From positions 62,001-126,000 of the forward strand of contig JAXGGA010000079.1 of the NCBI GenBank assembly GCA_038373865.1: a stretch of 64,000 nt of DNA, given 5' to 3'. Positions 1 through 10,217 of the stretch are shown in pieces. Position 1 is the stretch's first letter; the number at the start of each line of letters is the position of its first letter. The DNA comes from Uloborus plumipes (Eukaryota; Arthropoda; Arachnida; Araneae; Uloboridae). The translations under genes were made by a program, and so were the position numbers. The notes under the pieces are model-generated. The model saw only the letters and a program-made list of their open reading frames with translations, had not been told where the DNA came from and made no database searches.

Positions 1-67
1 TTATTAGTTTGAGAATTTTTAGGAATAAAAATTTCTATAAGAGATATCCACAAGATATTATCAATAC

Positions 68-820
68 TAGGGATGCACCGATAAGCAAATTGGCCGATTA
101 CCGATTACCGATTAATCGGTTGTTGATAATCGGAGGATTAATCGGCTACGCCGATTAATGATAAGGATGATAGCAGCTGGTTTTATAGCTGCCAATTTCA
201 CAATCACTGTTTTTTTCTATCTTATACAATTCTGAGTTTAGAAATAGTAAGTAATTAATTTCTGAGAAAAGATTTTTTTCCATTTTTCTAATTTTCACAA
301 AATAATTTCAATATTTTATCAAATTTCTTAGAACCAATTTTCATATTATTGTCAATATTACATTAACACGTTGGTCATTATATTAATTGGACCTAAAAAA
401 ATTTTAAAAAGTCTGTGGTGAGCACTTTAATTTAGGAGTACTTTTAATTTAAAATTTTAATAATCAGTAGCAATTTAATTCAACACGTTTATTCTTTGAA
501 AATTAGAGGTTATCTAAAAGCACTGTGCTAAGGAAAAAACTTTCGCGACATGAAATATGTTGCAACATTGTCTATGTGTATATTTATTCAAAGTAGGAGA
601 ATTATTTTATTAAAAACTTTATATAAACTGTGAGGATTAATATTACTGCCAATAAAATCATTCATCATAATTTCTTAATGAAGGTACACTTTAAAGAATA
701 ATATTTAAAAAATATTTTTTCGGCAGATTAATCGGCCTAATTTCGCCGATTATTAATAATCGGCAAAGTGGCCGATTATGGACGATTAATCGGTACTGCC
801 GATTAATCGGTGCATCCCTA
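68..820. mobile_element. Non-autonomous hAT transposon (753 bp), 8-bp target duplication
   Basis: The left end reads TAGGGATGCACCGATAAGC and the right end, reverse-complemented, reads TAGGGATGCACCGATTAATC, so the terminal inverted repeats agree over about 15 bases. Both sides are flanked by ATCAATAC (60-67 and 821-828), a perfect 8-bp target duplication as expected for hAT elements. Repeated CGATTAATCGG-type palindromes lie just inside both ends (about 88-155 and 722-812), resembling subterminal transposase-binding repeats. The interior is AT-rich and shows no transposase reading frame, so movement would depend on an autonomous relative elsewhere. The intact duplication and good terminal match suggest a fairly recent insertion. 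Confidence 0.92.
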
Positions 821-2667
821 ATCAATACTTAATTGTTCAAAAAAAAAAATACTCAAACAAGAAAATCCGCCTAAGGTTCCCTAAAAATATCTTTCTAACA
901 GAAAAGTTCTTGAGGTTGGCCAATTTGGGTTAATTTTTGTAAATCTCGCTCTTGAATTTAAAATAAATTAATTTAAAATAATTTAAACACGAAGTTAATG
1001 GCATTTTCGTTTTTAATTTTAGTTTTTTTTTTCTACTGGAAAGTTCTAAAAAGCAGCTTTAGACGACTTGCAGTAGATAAAATCATTATGAAGTGCTGTA
1101 AACGAAATAAGAAAAGAAAAAAGAGTAATCATTTTTGAAAACTCATTTTTAGTAATATCTATTATAATTGAAATGTTAAATTTAGAGAAATCTATGGAAC
1201 ATTTAACAAGCTTGAGTGTTTTTGTTTTTGCCTTCTGAGCAAAAATCAAAGAATCTAAATATAAAAAGGTAAAAATGGCACTAAACCGAGAGAGCTACTC
1301 AATCAAGTTAGCTGGTCGTGGGGAATGAATGTACCAAAATGAATTTACCAAAGGAGATTTTTTTTACGATAATAAATAGCTGCATAATAGTAACAATAAA
1401 GTATTTCACACACAAATCAATTAAGGTTATGAGTTACACTAAACGTGTAAAAAATATTCAACCGATTAAAAACGAAAACTAATTCCACTTTGTCAAGATA
1501 ACATAATTAATGTAAATTTGTTCAGAGGAAAATAATGTTCTGTTTCTTTGGTAATTGAGAAACAATGCAGATTTCCTTCAAGAGTCAAAAGTGACAAAAA
1601 ATAAACAAATAATAAAACGCTTATTGCACTGATTTATTTATAAAAAAACCATATTTATTTACTTAATTGATTAAAAAGCTTTTCTCAACAGTTTAGTAGA
1701 TAAACTAAAACATCAACAATGCAATGGAATGTTCAAACATATTTTTTTTAATAATGAGAAATTATATATTTTATTAACAGGTACCTAAAACCAAGGTAAA
1801 AAGTGTTAGATACCAAAGGTTAAGCTACTGTAATGCGAAAGCATAAGATGATGATTTTAGTTCAACTGAAAATAACTCCAATTTTTTTACCACCTTCGAT
1901 TTTGTTTTTTTCCTCCACGGAGTTGGAAAAGTTTCTGAAATTATTAGATCAAAAGTAGAAGTCACTTTTTTTTGGGGGGGGGGGAGGAGGAAATACAAGT
2001 CAAGCCATAAATTGAAGAGAAGAAATATTTCTTTTGGGAACATTTCTCTACATTCTCACTGACGCGACTCCCCCCACTCTTTCATATAAGCTCCTTCGTT
2101 CAATGTTTTAATATGCTTTCTGTTCAAAATGTAAGTTTTACGAAAATTTTGTCACAGGTTATGTTATGAAAATTGTTAAAACAGTGAGAAAATACCCAGA
2201 AATTGATGAAATGGAAAAAAAATAATAAACTAAGCTGGCTGTTAAATTGCATTGAGAGCATCTTGACCAAATCCGACTGTTGCGTCAGTTTAAAAAACTT
2301 GATTCTGTTAGTGTGGGGAAGTGGTACTCATATCTACATTTAGATGAGAAGTAAAGCAGAAAATTATCCAAAAATTTGACAAGTTTTAGAACCACATCAT
2401 ATCCAGTTACGTAAACAGAAAGGTTCAGGAATTTGATGTCGTAACTTTCTACTCCGGAGCTACTTGAGTTACTGCAAGATCCACTTTTTAGGTTAGATCA
2501 CACGATCCTATGAATTAATTAAGTACTTGGTTTTGATCAATAAGGTCTCTTTTTTTATATGTCAGGCTCTGTGACTAATAACCAGATTTTGAATGCGGTA
2601 GATGCTTATCATATAAAAACCTTATGCTATGTAACATAATAATACACGATGTTTGTGATACACACAA
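821..2667. other. AT-rich non-coding stretch
   Basis: I see no gene or bounded repeat here. Short ORFs on the minus strand near 1046-1249 and 1825-2043 have no recognisable motifs and AT-driven composition. The only marked feature is a run of eleven G at 1974-1984 followed by purine-rich sequence. Confidence 0.5.
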
Positions 2668-3073
2668 CCCAAGTAGCATTAACTCATCGGATTTTGCTCG
2701 GCCAAACAACAAACTCCTCGTAAACTGATCCTGTAACGCACGATGACATCGTTCCGATCAGTATCCGAGCACGGTTTTCGATGAGCTACTTTTCATCGGA
2801 AAGCGATATCCTTCCGATCAACTTTCCCGATGAAAATAAGATGAGCTATATTCCATCGGAAAACGATATTCTTCCGATCAAGTTTCCCGATGAAATTCCT
2901 CGGCACGGGACTGTTCTGCTCGTAAATTGCTCCAAATCTCATCGTATTCTCATCGGATTTTACTACTCGGATTCTGCTCGGCAGATGAGACATATTGGAT
3001 CATCGGCCGATGAGAATTTCATCAGGTTTCGATGAATGGCCGATTATCGGCCGATGAGATGATGCTGCTAGGG
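2668..3073. mobile_element. Inverted-repeat element (406 bp) with CGATGA-type motifs
   Basis: The left end CCCAAGTAGCATTAACTCAT matches the reverse complement of the right end, CCCTAGCAGCATCATCTCAT, with 4 mismatches over the first 23 bases including the next CGG. The interior is packed with CATCGG/CCGATGA words on both strands, and the right half contains a CGATTATCGGCCGATGAG cluster. I could not find a clear target duplication, so superfamily assignment is open. A predicted 84-residue plus-strand ORF (2781-3035) and its antisense partner are by-products of this repeat structure, not a gene. Confidence 0.6.
2781..2900. repeat. Two tandem 60-bp units inside the 2668-3073 element
   Basis: Unit 1 (2781-2840) and unit 2 (2841-2900) both begin ATGAGCTA and share TTCCATCGGAAA-like, CGATATYCTTCCGATCAA and TTTCCCGATGAAA segments. 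The period is exactly 60 bases, a multiple of three, which is why both units translate to similar 20-residue peptides. Confidence 0.8.
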
Positions 3074-3621
3074 AAAGGATATATGTTCGTGAGATCTATA
3101 AAGGCTCATAGCGTGTATAAACAAGCTAGTAAGATAATTTAGTTTCGTGAAAAAAACACTTTGAATGTGAGCTAAGAGGTGATAATATTGGCAAATAAAT
3201 CATTGATGAACATGAACAATATGTCACAGAAACTGAGACATATAACGTTACAATCATCTTCAAACGCTTCTTATTCTTCAAGGCATTTCTCACTTTATAC
3301 TATATTGAGGAAGTAAATGAATGTCGATAGGCAAGTGAGCAACATAACTTGGTCATGTTATTTTGTTAAAAGAGAACGGATTATAGTTTTTTTCCGCATT
3401 TTAAGCTTTAAATACATTTTAGTACCGATTGACACGCAGTGCGGAAAACTGACATCAAGATTGCATTATTAACTTGAAACTTTCGCATTTTTAGTCTACT
3501 ACGGCTGTATTGAGTAGAAAGAAAAAAAGGGAAGAAAAATAGAGAAATAAAAGAAACAGAAAGAAAAAAAATATTTTTATATGAAAAAGTACAGCGAAAA
3601 TTAGAAAGATTAGAATCATAC
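3074..3621. other. AT-rich non-coding stretch
   Basis: Nothing recognisable. The minus-strand 71-residue ORF at 3408-3623 is phenylalanine/serine rich and reads as AT-rich noise. Confidence 0.4.
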
Positions 3622-3752
3622 AACTTATAATTTCAACGTTCTTGAGGCACTAATAAGCAAAAGTACTGCATACACGTGTTTCGGCGTTACAAGGAAAGCC
3701 CAGTATCCCTGCGTATTAGTGCCTCTGAACGTTGATATTATAAATTGCAATT
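3622..3752. repeat. Foldback (hairpin) repeat carrying a CGAAACACGTGTA motif on the minus strand
   Basis: The left arm around 3630-3656 (TTTCAACGTTCTTGAGGCAC) pairs with the right arm around 3712-3745, which reads ATATCAACGTTCAGAGGCAC when reverse-complemented. The loop, read on the minus strand, contains GGGCTTTCCTTGTAACGCC followed by GAAACACGTGTA. The same GTAAC..CGAAACACGTGT core recurs at 33.8, 34.2, 41.4 and 44.4 kb in this window. The whole can fold as a closing stem, one internal hairpin and a short ACACGTGT stem; see findings for a hammerhead-ribozyme reading. Confidence 0.65.
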
Positions 3753-6700
3753 ATAGCACTAAGGTATTTATTTTTCTTTATTAGAATCATGGTTTCGGTA
3801 GTTTAGCCCAATCATCGATACGATATGAATATTTCTAACGAAAAAAATATCCTTCCAATGCCTATCAATAAAAGGCGTATAACCTTGACCATAATATATT
3901 GCACCTGCTCATCTGATGACAAGAAAAGATATTGAACATTTTAGAAAATGCGATATTATGACAATAGTTGCTTGTTAACATCTGTAATCACACAAAATAG
4001 CCTTTTAAAAGTTGATTTCAGCAACTGGAAGAATGTTGGACTCGTGATGAGCATTGCGTATTATGGATATAAGATGCATAAGATTTGTTTCCGACCACAT
4101 ATATGAGACATTATTAAGGGACCTATCCAGTTATTCTAAAATCACGGGTTGAAATTCAATCAACTTGTTAGTACCCTCACATAAGAAGCTGCTTCAGTAT
4201 TTATATTGCTGAAGCTTTATGTGTTCTTGTGGTTAGCATTGGTCTTTCCTCCCAGATGACCTCAAACCCCATTTCTTAGTAAGAAACTACCACTTCTCTT
4301 TTGCTACGTGACAAAGCATTGTAATACTGAAGTTTCAAGTTAAAAGCTAGAGAAAATTACGCATGTTTCGGATTCTCCAGGCATACCAAAGCTTTAAGTC
4401 TATTAGATATATAAAATCCAAGGGAACCAAGCCAAATCCGTCGATTAAGAGCATGAGCGGAACATACTGGTACCCCGTAGTTTATGGCGACACAGAGTAA
4501 CTCTACCGGTCTTATACAGTAGAAAGTTATTGGAGAAAAGTATGTATATTGTTGATTTCCCGAGTATACGAAATATCTAAGTTTTAAATCTCAGAAGTGT
4601 CTGCAGAGTTTAAAGTCACAGAGATCAGAGACAAATCTGAAGTTTTGAACTCGTAATTTTATAACAGTATTTATGCTTAAATTGCTGGTTTTCAATTTAG
4701 TATTTTTTAAAACTCTGGATACTGTTTCTTTCTTTTCTTTACCACACTTCTCAAATGCTTTATCTCGACAGTGTATCGATACTTTCTGCTGTGTCCAACT
4801 TGAATTCATTTCATTTAGGACCCAATTCATCTTTTCAACTTTCGTTTGTCAAAAGTAAATTCATTCGTTTTGCAACCTTTTTACTAACAGCAAGTAAGTA
4901 CCGCCGTTATTATTTACACCCCACAGACGTCAAAAAAGAAATAAACAAGCAAATAAATAAATAAAATGAAAACAAAAAATAACGGATTAATGTTCAACGA
5001 GTTCTTTCACCTTGCTTCTTGTACGGAAATACATTGTTAAAATGTTTCATAAGGACATTGTAATTTTATTATGAGAAAAAGGAAATGATATACAGTATAA
5101 AAAATTAACGTCTCAATAAATATTTAAAAATGAAATCGAAAGGAACTTAAAATGTCATTTGCAATTCAAAAGCTGAAGTTACTCTTTTCATGCATACTTC
5201 GAAAAGATAAACTAAAAAATATCCACACCCATTTACAAATTGTGACAATTACTGTCAGAGCAACACTTCAAGTTTCAAATTTTCTAACGTGACAAAAGAC
5301 AAATTTAATTAAGTTTCATGCAGTATTACTTCCAAATGTTTAGAAAAATCTATATTTTTAGTTTTTTATGTATATTACTTAAGCTTAGAACTGTGACTTT
5401 TAAAGTTGTTAAAAAAAAGTTCTTTGTAAGTTGTTAAAAAAGTGTAGAACATTAACTTCAAAAAGTATTACATTAATCATCAGTCACTTCTTTTTCTTAA
5501 CGAACAAATATACATTTTGTAGCTGCGTGCACGTATCAGCATACAATCGGATGCATAAGAAAAACTTTATGACATTATTTTTCAAGTGATTATACAAGGA
5601 TCGAAATTCGAAAACAGTTTGGAAAAATTTTTAAGCAATCAAAAAATTGTACAAGAAAAAAAGAAAGAAAAATATTAGGATACAGTGTTAAAGCTTATTT
5701 ATCTTGAACTATTTTTTTTTCTTTCATAACTAAGTGTTTCCAAATATTGCACATATAAAGGACATATTATTAAAGAGCCACACACATATTACTGAAAAGG
5801 TACTGGAAGTTAATATTTCTGCATCAAAAATGCAAATGACCTCCAAACGCATTTTTTAATTAAAAAAAACAACGACAACTCATAATTTTCTGTAATTACA
5901 GGCAGAAGTCATATTACAATAGGAAAAACTTATTTTTCACTTCAGTTTTTTTAATGTGCGCGGTACGAAGTCACTTTAAACTATTAAAATACAGAGTTAC
6001 TTATAAGATTTTTGTAGTAGAAACGGACCAGAAAAGATTACTGCTTCTTTAACATAAACTGGGTTTACGTCTTTTAGAGTTGAAATACTTCAGTTGTTTC
6101 TTTTTTAAATTTTTTTTCTTTTTTTAAAGTTTGTATAAGTGAACGATATAAACATTCCTATAGTATTGCTAAAATAATAGCGGACATCGCAAAGGCCTAT
6201 TATAATATTAATATTAATTCTCAGGTATCAGTGACTGATAATTCCTTACAAAATACATTAATGGTGATAAAATTTTATAGCAACACTTTCAGAAAGATTT
6301 GCAAGGATCCCCCCCCCTTCCCGTAGTAAAGACGAAAAGTGTTCGCAAAAAATGAATTACTACAAAATGTAACACATAAAGAAGAAAATAAGACAGGGTC
6401 AGCTCCCCCCCTCTCCACTTTTTTCACACGTTTTTGGGAAAAACACAGCATTAAGCTTTTTTTTTCAATTACCTACACTTGCCAACTATATGCTCGAAAA
6501 AAAATCCTAGAAAATAAAGCACCTGATAGTCCCATGGGATGAATTTAAAGAAAAATGTATGTATTCAAATAAATGTGCAAAACCATTCCGATCCCACAAA
6601 GAGCTTTACTTCAAGTGTCGGACACGTTAACTCAAGTACTTCGGCTATTTCACGTAAAATATGAAAACATAATGCGAAGTTCGCGTGATTATAAGAAGTA

Positions 6701-7252
6701 CCTAGAAGACATCTGTATAACATATTCCAAGTTGGTTTCTTCGTGAGGAAAAAAAGCGCCTTTTTTCGGAGGGAGTTCATAATAGGCACATTGAGTTTTT
6801 TGTTGCTATTGAATTAAGGTAATTCTTCACGAGGATAAGGAACATTGTTCTTTGACAGCTTTTCAAAGTCTGAACTGTTTTTATGAGTAGTTGAATATTT
6901 GAAAAATCCACGCTTAAAAACTTAAAAACTTTAAAAGTTAGGAATGAGTTATTGGAAACTTTACAAGTAGTACATATAGCTAGAAATACATTTTTCAAAG
7001 TATGTTTTCTCGTTGTTCAGCTGCCTGAACAAAGAGCACATTAGGCGATGATGAAAACATTTCATTCCCTGATAAGTTTCTATGTTCAAAGACACGTTAC
7101 GGCATAGTTAAATATCCAATTTCAGAAAGGGTATTTTTAATACAATTGAGTTTAAATATTTTTAAAAAACTGACTCTCACCGTATTTTCGTACGGGGAAA
7201 CTGACGGATGCAAAAGAGAAACGAGTCCCATTGCGACAATTTATTTATAAGT

Positions 7253-7254
<2 letters not shown>
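3753..7254. other. AT-rich non-coding stretch
   Basis: No bounded element or convincing gene. It holds a C9 run at 6309-6317 and several overlapping 60-80 residue ORFs on both strands (4591-4964, 6339-6542, 6565-6998) without recognisable motifs. The minus ORF at 6565-6789 has slightly more protein-like composition, but there is no family match I can name. Confidence 0.4.

Positions 7255-7306
<52 letters not shown>
7255..7306. repeat. (TA)n microsatellite abutting a Penelope-like 3' region
   Basis: About 26 TA units lie directly next to the minus-strand Penelope-like copy, whose sequence ends at TTCTATTTTTAAATAT before the tract. Confidence 0.95.
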
Positions 7307-7309
<3 letters not shown>

Positions 7310-7636
7310 AAAATAGAAGTATAAAATCTTGTGAAAAATCTGTTAAAAACTGAAGTAAAGATAAAATTCCCAAAAGACCCTGGGGCCTTCATCAGGGGGA
7401 CCGCCCTAGGGTAGGGAAAAGTGGAGTGAGATGTTTCTAGCAAGTTGCAGGCAAATCGCCTAAAAAGTTGCAACTTTTAGCCCCCGACATCTCACAAACA
7501 AGCAGTAGGTCACTGGAAGTCCAATTCATTTATGCATATACACGAGAGAATACAATTCAAAAGACACTATATATAATCAATAAAATTCAAATAGAACAGA
7601 TGACATGAAATTACAATAAATACAAAAAAAGAACTT

Positions 7637-8098
7637 TCAATCAACAATGTAAGAACTACCAACCTGAGGCCTTTTCAATGCGCTACTGATAAGACTGTTG
7701 ATCAAATTCGCGGGGTAGCAGTTTTCAGTTAAAGTTACAATTAATTGTCTTATTGCTGAGTCTAGATTTGAATTATTGTTGCAAATTTTTTTGTATCGGG
7801 AAATTTGGGAGATGATAATGTTCTTGAAAACCTTTTTACTTAGACAACTGTGAAAATGGATAAGTGAGTGCACTTTAAAGTTGAAATCTTTACGTTTGTC
7901 ATATAGTGCTAGATTGACATCTTTATCTTCTAATTTAATATAAATGTCGAGAAAAGAAGCAGTGTTGTTACTATTTGTTTGTTTAAGCAAAAGCTCTTTT
8001 GGATAAATATCCTTGTAGAGATTATGGAAGTTACTGTTGTTAAAAATAATGATGTCATCAATGTACCTGAAGGTACATTGATGTACATGACAATACAC
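7637..8098 (-). pseudogene. Penelope-like reverse transcriptase, C-terminal fragment
   Basis: The 153-residue minus-strand reading frame contains FRYIDDIIIFNN near its start, the YxDD catalytic palm motif of reverse transcriptases. It is followed by SFLDIYIKLEDK, ALYDKRKDFNFKV and a long helical region with RYKKICNN, a pattern I associate with Penelope-like rather than LTR or LINE reverse transcriptases. It ends in VGSSYIVD and a stop. The fingers region upstream of YIDD is missing because the sequence runs into a short palindrome (8054-8081) and then the opposite-strand copy; the first dozen residues before YIDD are therefore junction sequence. A GIY-YIG endonuclease domain, expected downstream in many members of this group, is not seen. 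It cannot encode an active enzyme. Family assignment rests on motif recall, so it is moderately sure. Confidence 0.65.
8054..8081. repeat. Junction palindrome at the YIDD codons
   Basis: CATCAATGTACCT, two bases (GA) and AGGTACATTGATG form a perfect 13-bp inverted repeat. The right half encodes, on the minus strand, the arginine-tyrosine-isoleucine-aspartate of the catalytic motif. It marks the place where the minus-strand copy turns back toward the plus-strand copy. Confidence 0.8.
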
Positions 8099-8679
8099 AA
8101 CAATAATTCAAATCTAGACTCAGCAATAAGACAATTAATTGTAACTTTAACTGAAAACTGCTACCCCGCGAATTTGACCAACAGTCTTATCAGTAGCGCA
8201 TTGAAAAGGCCTCAGGTTGGTAGTTCTTACATTGTTGATTGAAAGTTCTTTTTTTGTATTTATTGTAATTTCATGTCATCTGTTCTATTTGAATTTTATT
8301 GATTATATATAGTGTCTTTTGAATTGTATTCTCTCGTGTATATGCATAAATGAATTGGACTTCCAGTGACCTACTGCTTGTTTGTGAGATGTCGGGGGCT
8401 AAAAGTTGCAACTTTTTAGGCGATTTGCCTGCAACTTGCTAGAAACATCTCACTCCACTTTTCCCTACCCTAGGGCGGTCCCCCTGATGAAGGCCCCAGG
8501 GTCTTTTGGGAATTTTATCTTTACTTCAGTTTTTAACAGATTTTTCACAAGATTTTATACTTCTATTTTTAAATATGTCTGCTACCAGTTTCAAAAAGCT
8601 GCCATAGGCGCCTTTTGACCTGTGTGGTGAAGTTTATTTTTCTGTTCCATTCGATTCTTCAACTACTTTGTTTATGTTA

Positions 8680-8685
<6 letters not shown>
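8098..8685 (+). mobile_element. Penelope-like retroelement fragment, plus-strand copy (right arm)
   Basis: It starts abruptly inside the reverse-transcriptase C-terminus (SNLDSAIRQLIVTLTENCYP...) at 8098 and runs through the stop near 8242 and a 440-bp tail into the (TA)n tract at 8686. The coding end is nearly identical to the minus-strand copy (a threonine replaces isoleucine in PANLINSL). A 70-residue ORF in the tail at 8406-8618 recurs in the minus copy only because the DNA is duplicated. The tail contains GTGAGATGTC (8384-8393) and GAAACATCTCAC (8442-8453), complementary segments conserved in all three copies here. Confidence 0.75.

Positions 8686-8731
<46 letters not shown>
8686..8731. 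repeat. (TA)n microsatellite after plus-strand Penelope-like copy
   Basis: About 22 TA units immediately follow the element's TTTATGTTAATATAAATA end. Confidence 0.95.
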
Positions 8732-8732
<1 letters not shown>

Positions 8733-10115
8733 TGGAGAAAAAGCACAGTAGTTTGTTTTAAATTTTTATTGGTAGTAATAATTTCCGAAAAAACTCAAGT
8801 TTTTCACAACTACTGGAGAAACGGGATAGATTCACTGACAAAAAAGGAAACTTTTAATAAATTAAAAAAAAAAAAAAACGCTCTTTCAAACATGAGCATT
8901 TTTATGCTGAAGCATAATTCAGTAATTTTTTCTCACCAACGCAGGTCTCAATATTTACTAAGAAGTTCAGAGGAAACATTCTATACAGTATCCTGCTCTT
9001 TAATAGAGACCATGTTTTATTCACTTTTAGAAGTGCATATATCTTTCCGATTTTGCAGATGCCCCGACGATATATTTCCACCGAAGTATTTGATTGGACA
9101 CGTATTTGTATACTGATTGTATATTGATTGAATCTGCATTTGTGACGAAAAACTTCTTGGACAGCTTTACAAACATTAAAATTACGCATTTGGACATTAG
9201 TCGAACAAGGTAGGGAAAATATTTATATTTATTTATTGGTTCCTTTAAAATGTTTTAAAAAACAGAACTGCCGTTCATTTCTTTAACTACATTTTACATA
9301 AAGGAAATAGTTTAAATTCGTTGTCTCTTTTCACCATGGCAAAAAAACTTAAAAATAGTTAAAATTCAGTTTTGGCTGATAATATTGTAACGCCATTAGA
9401 AACAGCATACGTTATGTTTTTCACACGAAACTTCAGTTGAATATTGTTGCAACAACTGAAAGCGCAGTATATCTTAATTCTTTATTTTAAGCATTTTTTT
9501 ATGTTTCAGTGGCAGTTTCTGCTAGAGGTCTGTGCTCCCAGATGTGTGTTTAAATGTACAACTTACTTTGATGGAATTTGTTGAAGCGTATCTCAGTTGT
9601 TCCCGAAATTACATGAGCCATGCTTATAAAATAAATGGCTCATTCTCTCAGTTGGATGTATAAATGGTATAATTCGCTGCAGTTAATGGTTCACATACAG
9701 CTTTCGTTTCATCGAAAAGGTTTAAAAACCTAAGGAAACTAAAGATTGCGTGCAATCATTCTTGTTAATTATCCTGTCAAAACATTCTGTGAAGTGAAAA
9801 GTTACACAACGTTAGTTGGTGGTTAAGAGCCGTTAACTGTTTCAAAATAATCTTAAGATTACATGTTACAAGAAGATAGCTTAAGATTCTACAGTGAGGA
9901 TGAAAGTTGCAATACAGTTAAAGAAAATTGTTATCAGTAACATAATTTGCTGAGAGAATGCATGTAGCAGCCTTGAAAAAGAAAGAAAGAAAGAAAATCG
10001 CGTTTCTTGAATATATTGAGAAAAATTCTACCTTTGCAAACTTTTTTATATATCTTTAAATTGTGTTACATAGGCTCACTTTGAAGAAACAATCAGTTAG
10101 ATATACAAAAAATGA
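8732..10115. other. AT-rich non-coding stretch
   Basis: Nothing bounded. Overlapping 95-115 residue ORFs on both strands at 8769-9189 have no motifs I recognise. A short GAAA tandem run occurs near 9978-9995. Confidence 0.4.
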
Positions 10116-10143
10116 CAACATCAAGTTTTTGAACATTTTTCAG

Positions 10144-10217
10144 AGCCATTCGAACCAGCTTGGAATCATTATCAAGAGTGGCTCGGCAGACCTGGATCTG
10201 CGTCTTTTACAGAGTAA
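10144..10217 (+). CDS. Candidate terminal coding exon, unidentified (low confidence)
   Basis: After an acceptor-like CATTTTTCAG (ending 10143) an open frame reads PFEPAWNHYQEWLGRPGSAS plus FTE and a TAA stop at 10215-10217. Composition (two tryptophans, paired aromatic and charged residues, balanced codons) stands out from the AT-rich noise around it and the local GC content rises. The frame is closed upstream by TGA at 10113, so it could only be the last exon of a longer plus-strand gene whose other exons I cannot see. I do not recognise the protein. Against it: it is only about 24 codons, chance ORFs of this size are common, and an alternative longer ORF crosses the same bases in another frame (10063-10314). 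Confidence 0.25.

Larger units (their letters stand above)
7307..8098 (-). mobile_element. Penelope-like retroelement fragment, minus-strand copy (left arm of inverted pair)
   Basis: The minus strand carries the C-terminal part of a reverse transcriptase followed by its 3' non-coding tail, ending at the (TA)n tract. Positions 7303-7781 are the inverted counterpart of 8098-8576, each 479 bp and nearly identical. Compared with the plus-strand copy, this one lacks about the last 110 bases before the microsatellite. The copy is 5' truncated, as is usual for target-primed retroelements. Confidence 0.75.

Noticed and set aside
2781..3035. Protein-coding gene with repeated peptide (84 residues)
   Set aside because: It lies wholly inside an inverted-repeat element; the repeated peptide comes from a 60-bp DNA duplication, and the opposite strand is equally open.
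6565..6789. Possible minus-strand gene with protein-like composition
   Set aside because: There are no splice sites, motifs or neighbouring exons; the length is within chance for AT-rich DNA.
8406..8618. 70-residue ORF conserved in an inverted copy at 7177-7473
   Set aside because: It lies in the 3' tail of the Penelope-like element; both copies are arms of the same inverted repeat, and the third copy at 29.1 kb does not keep it open.
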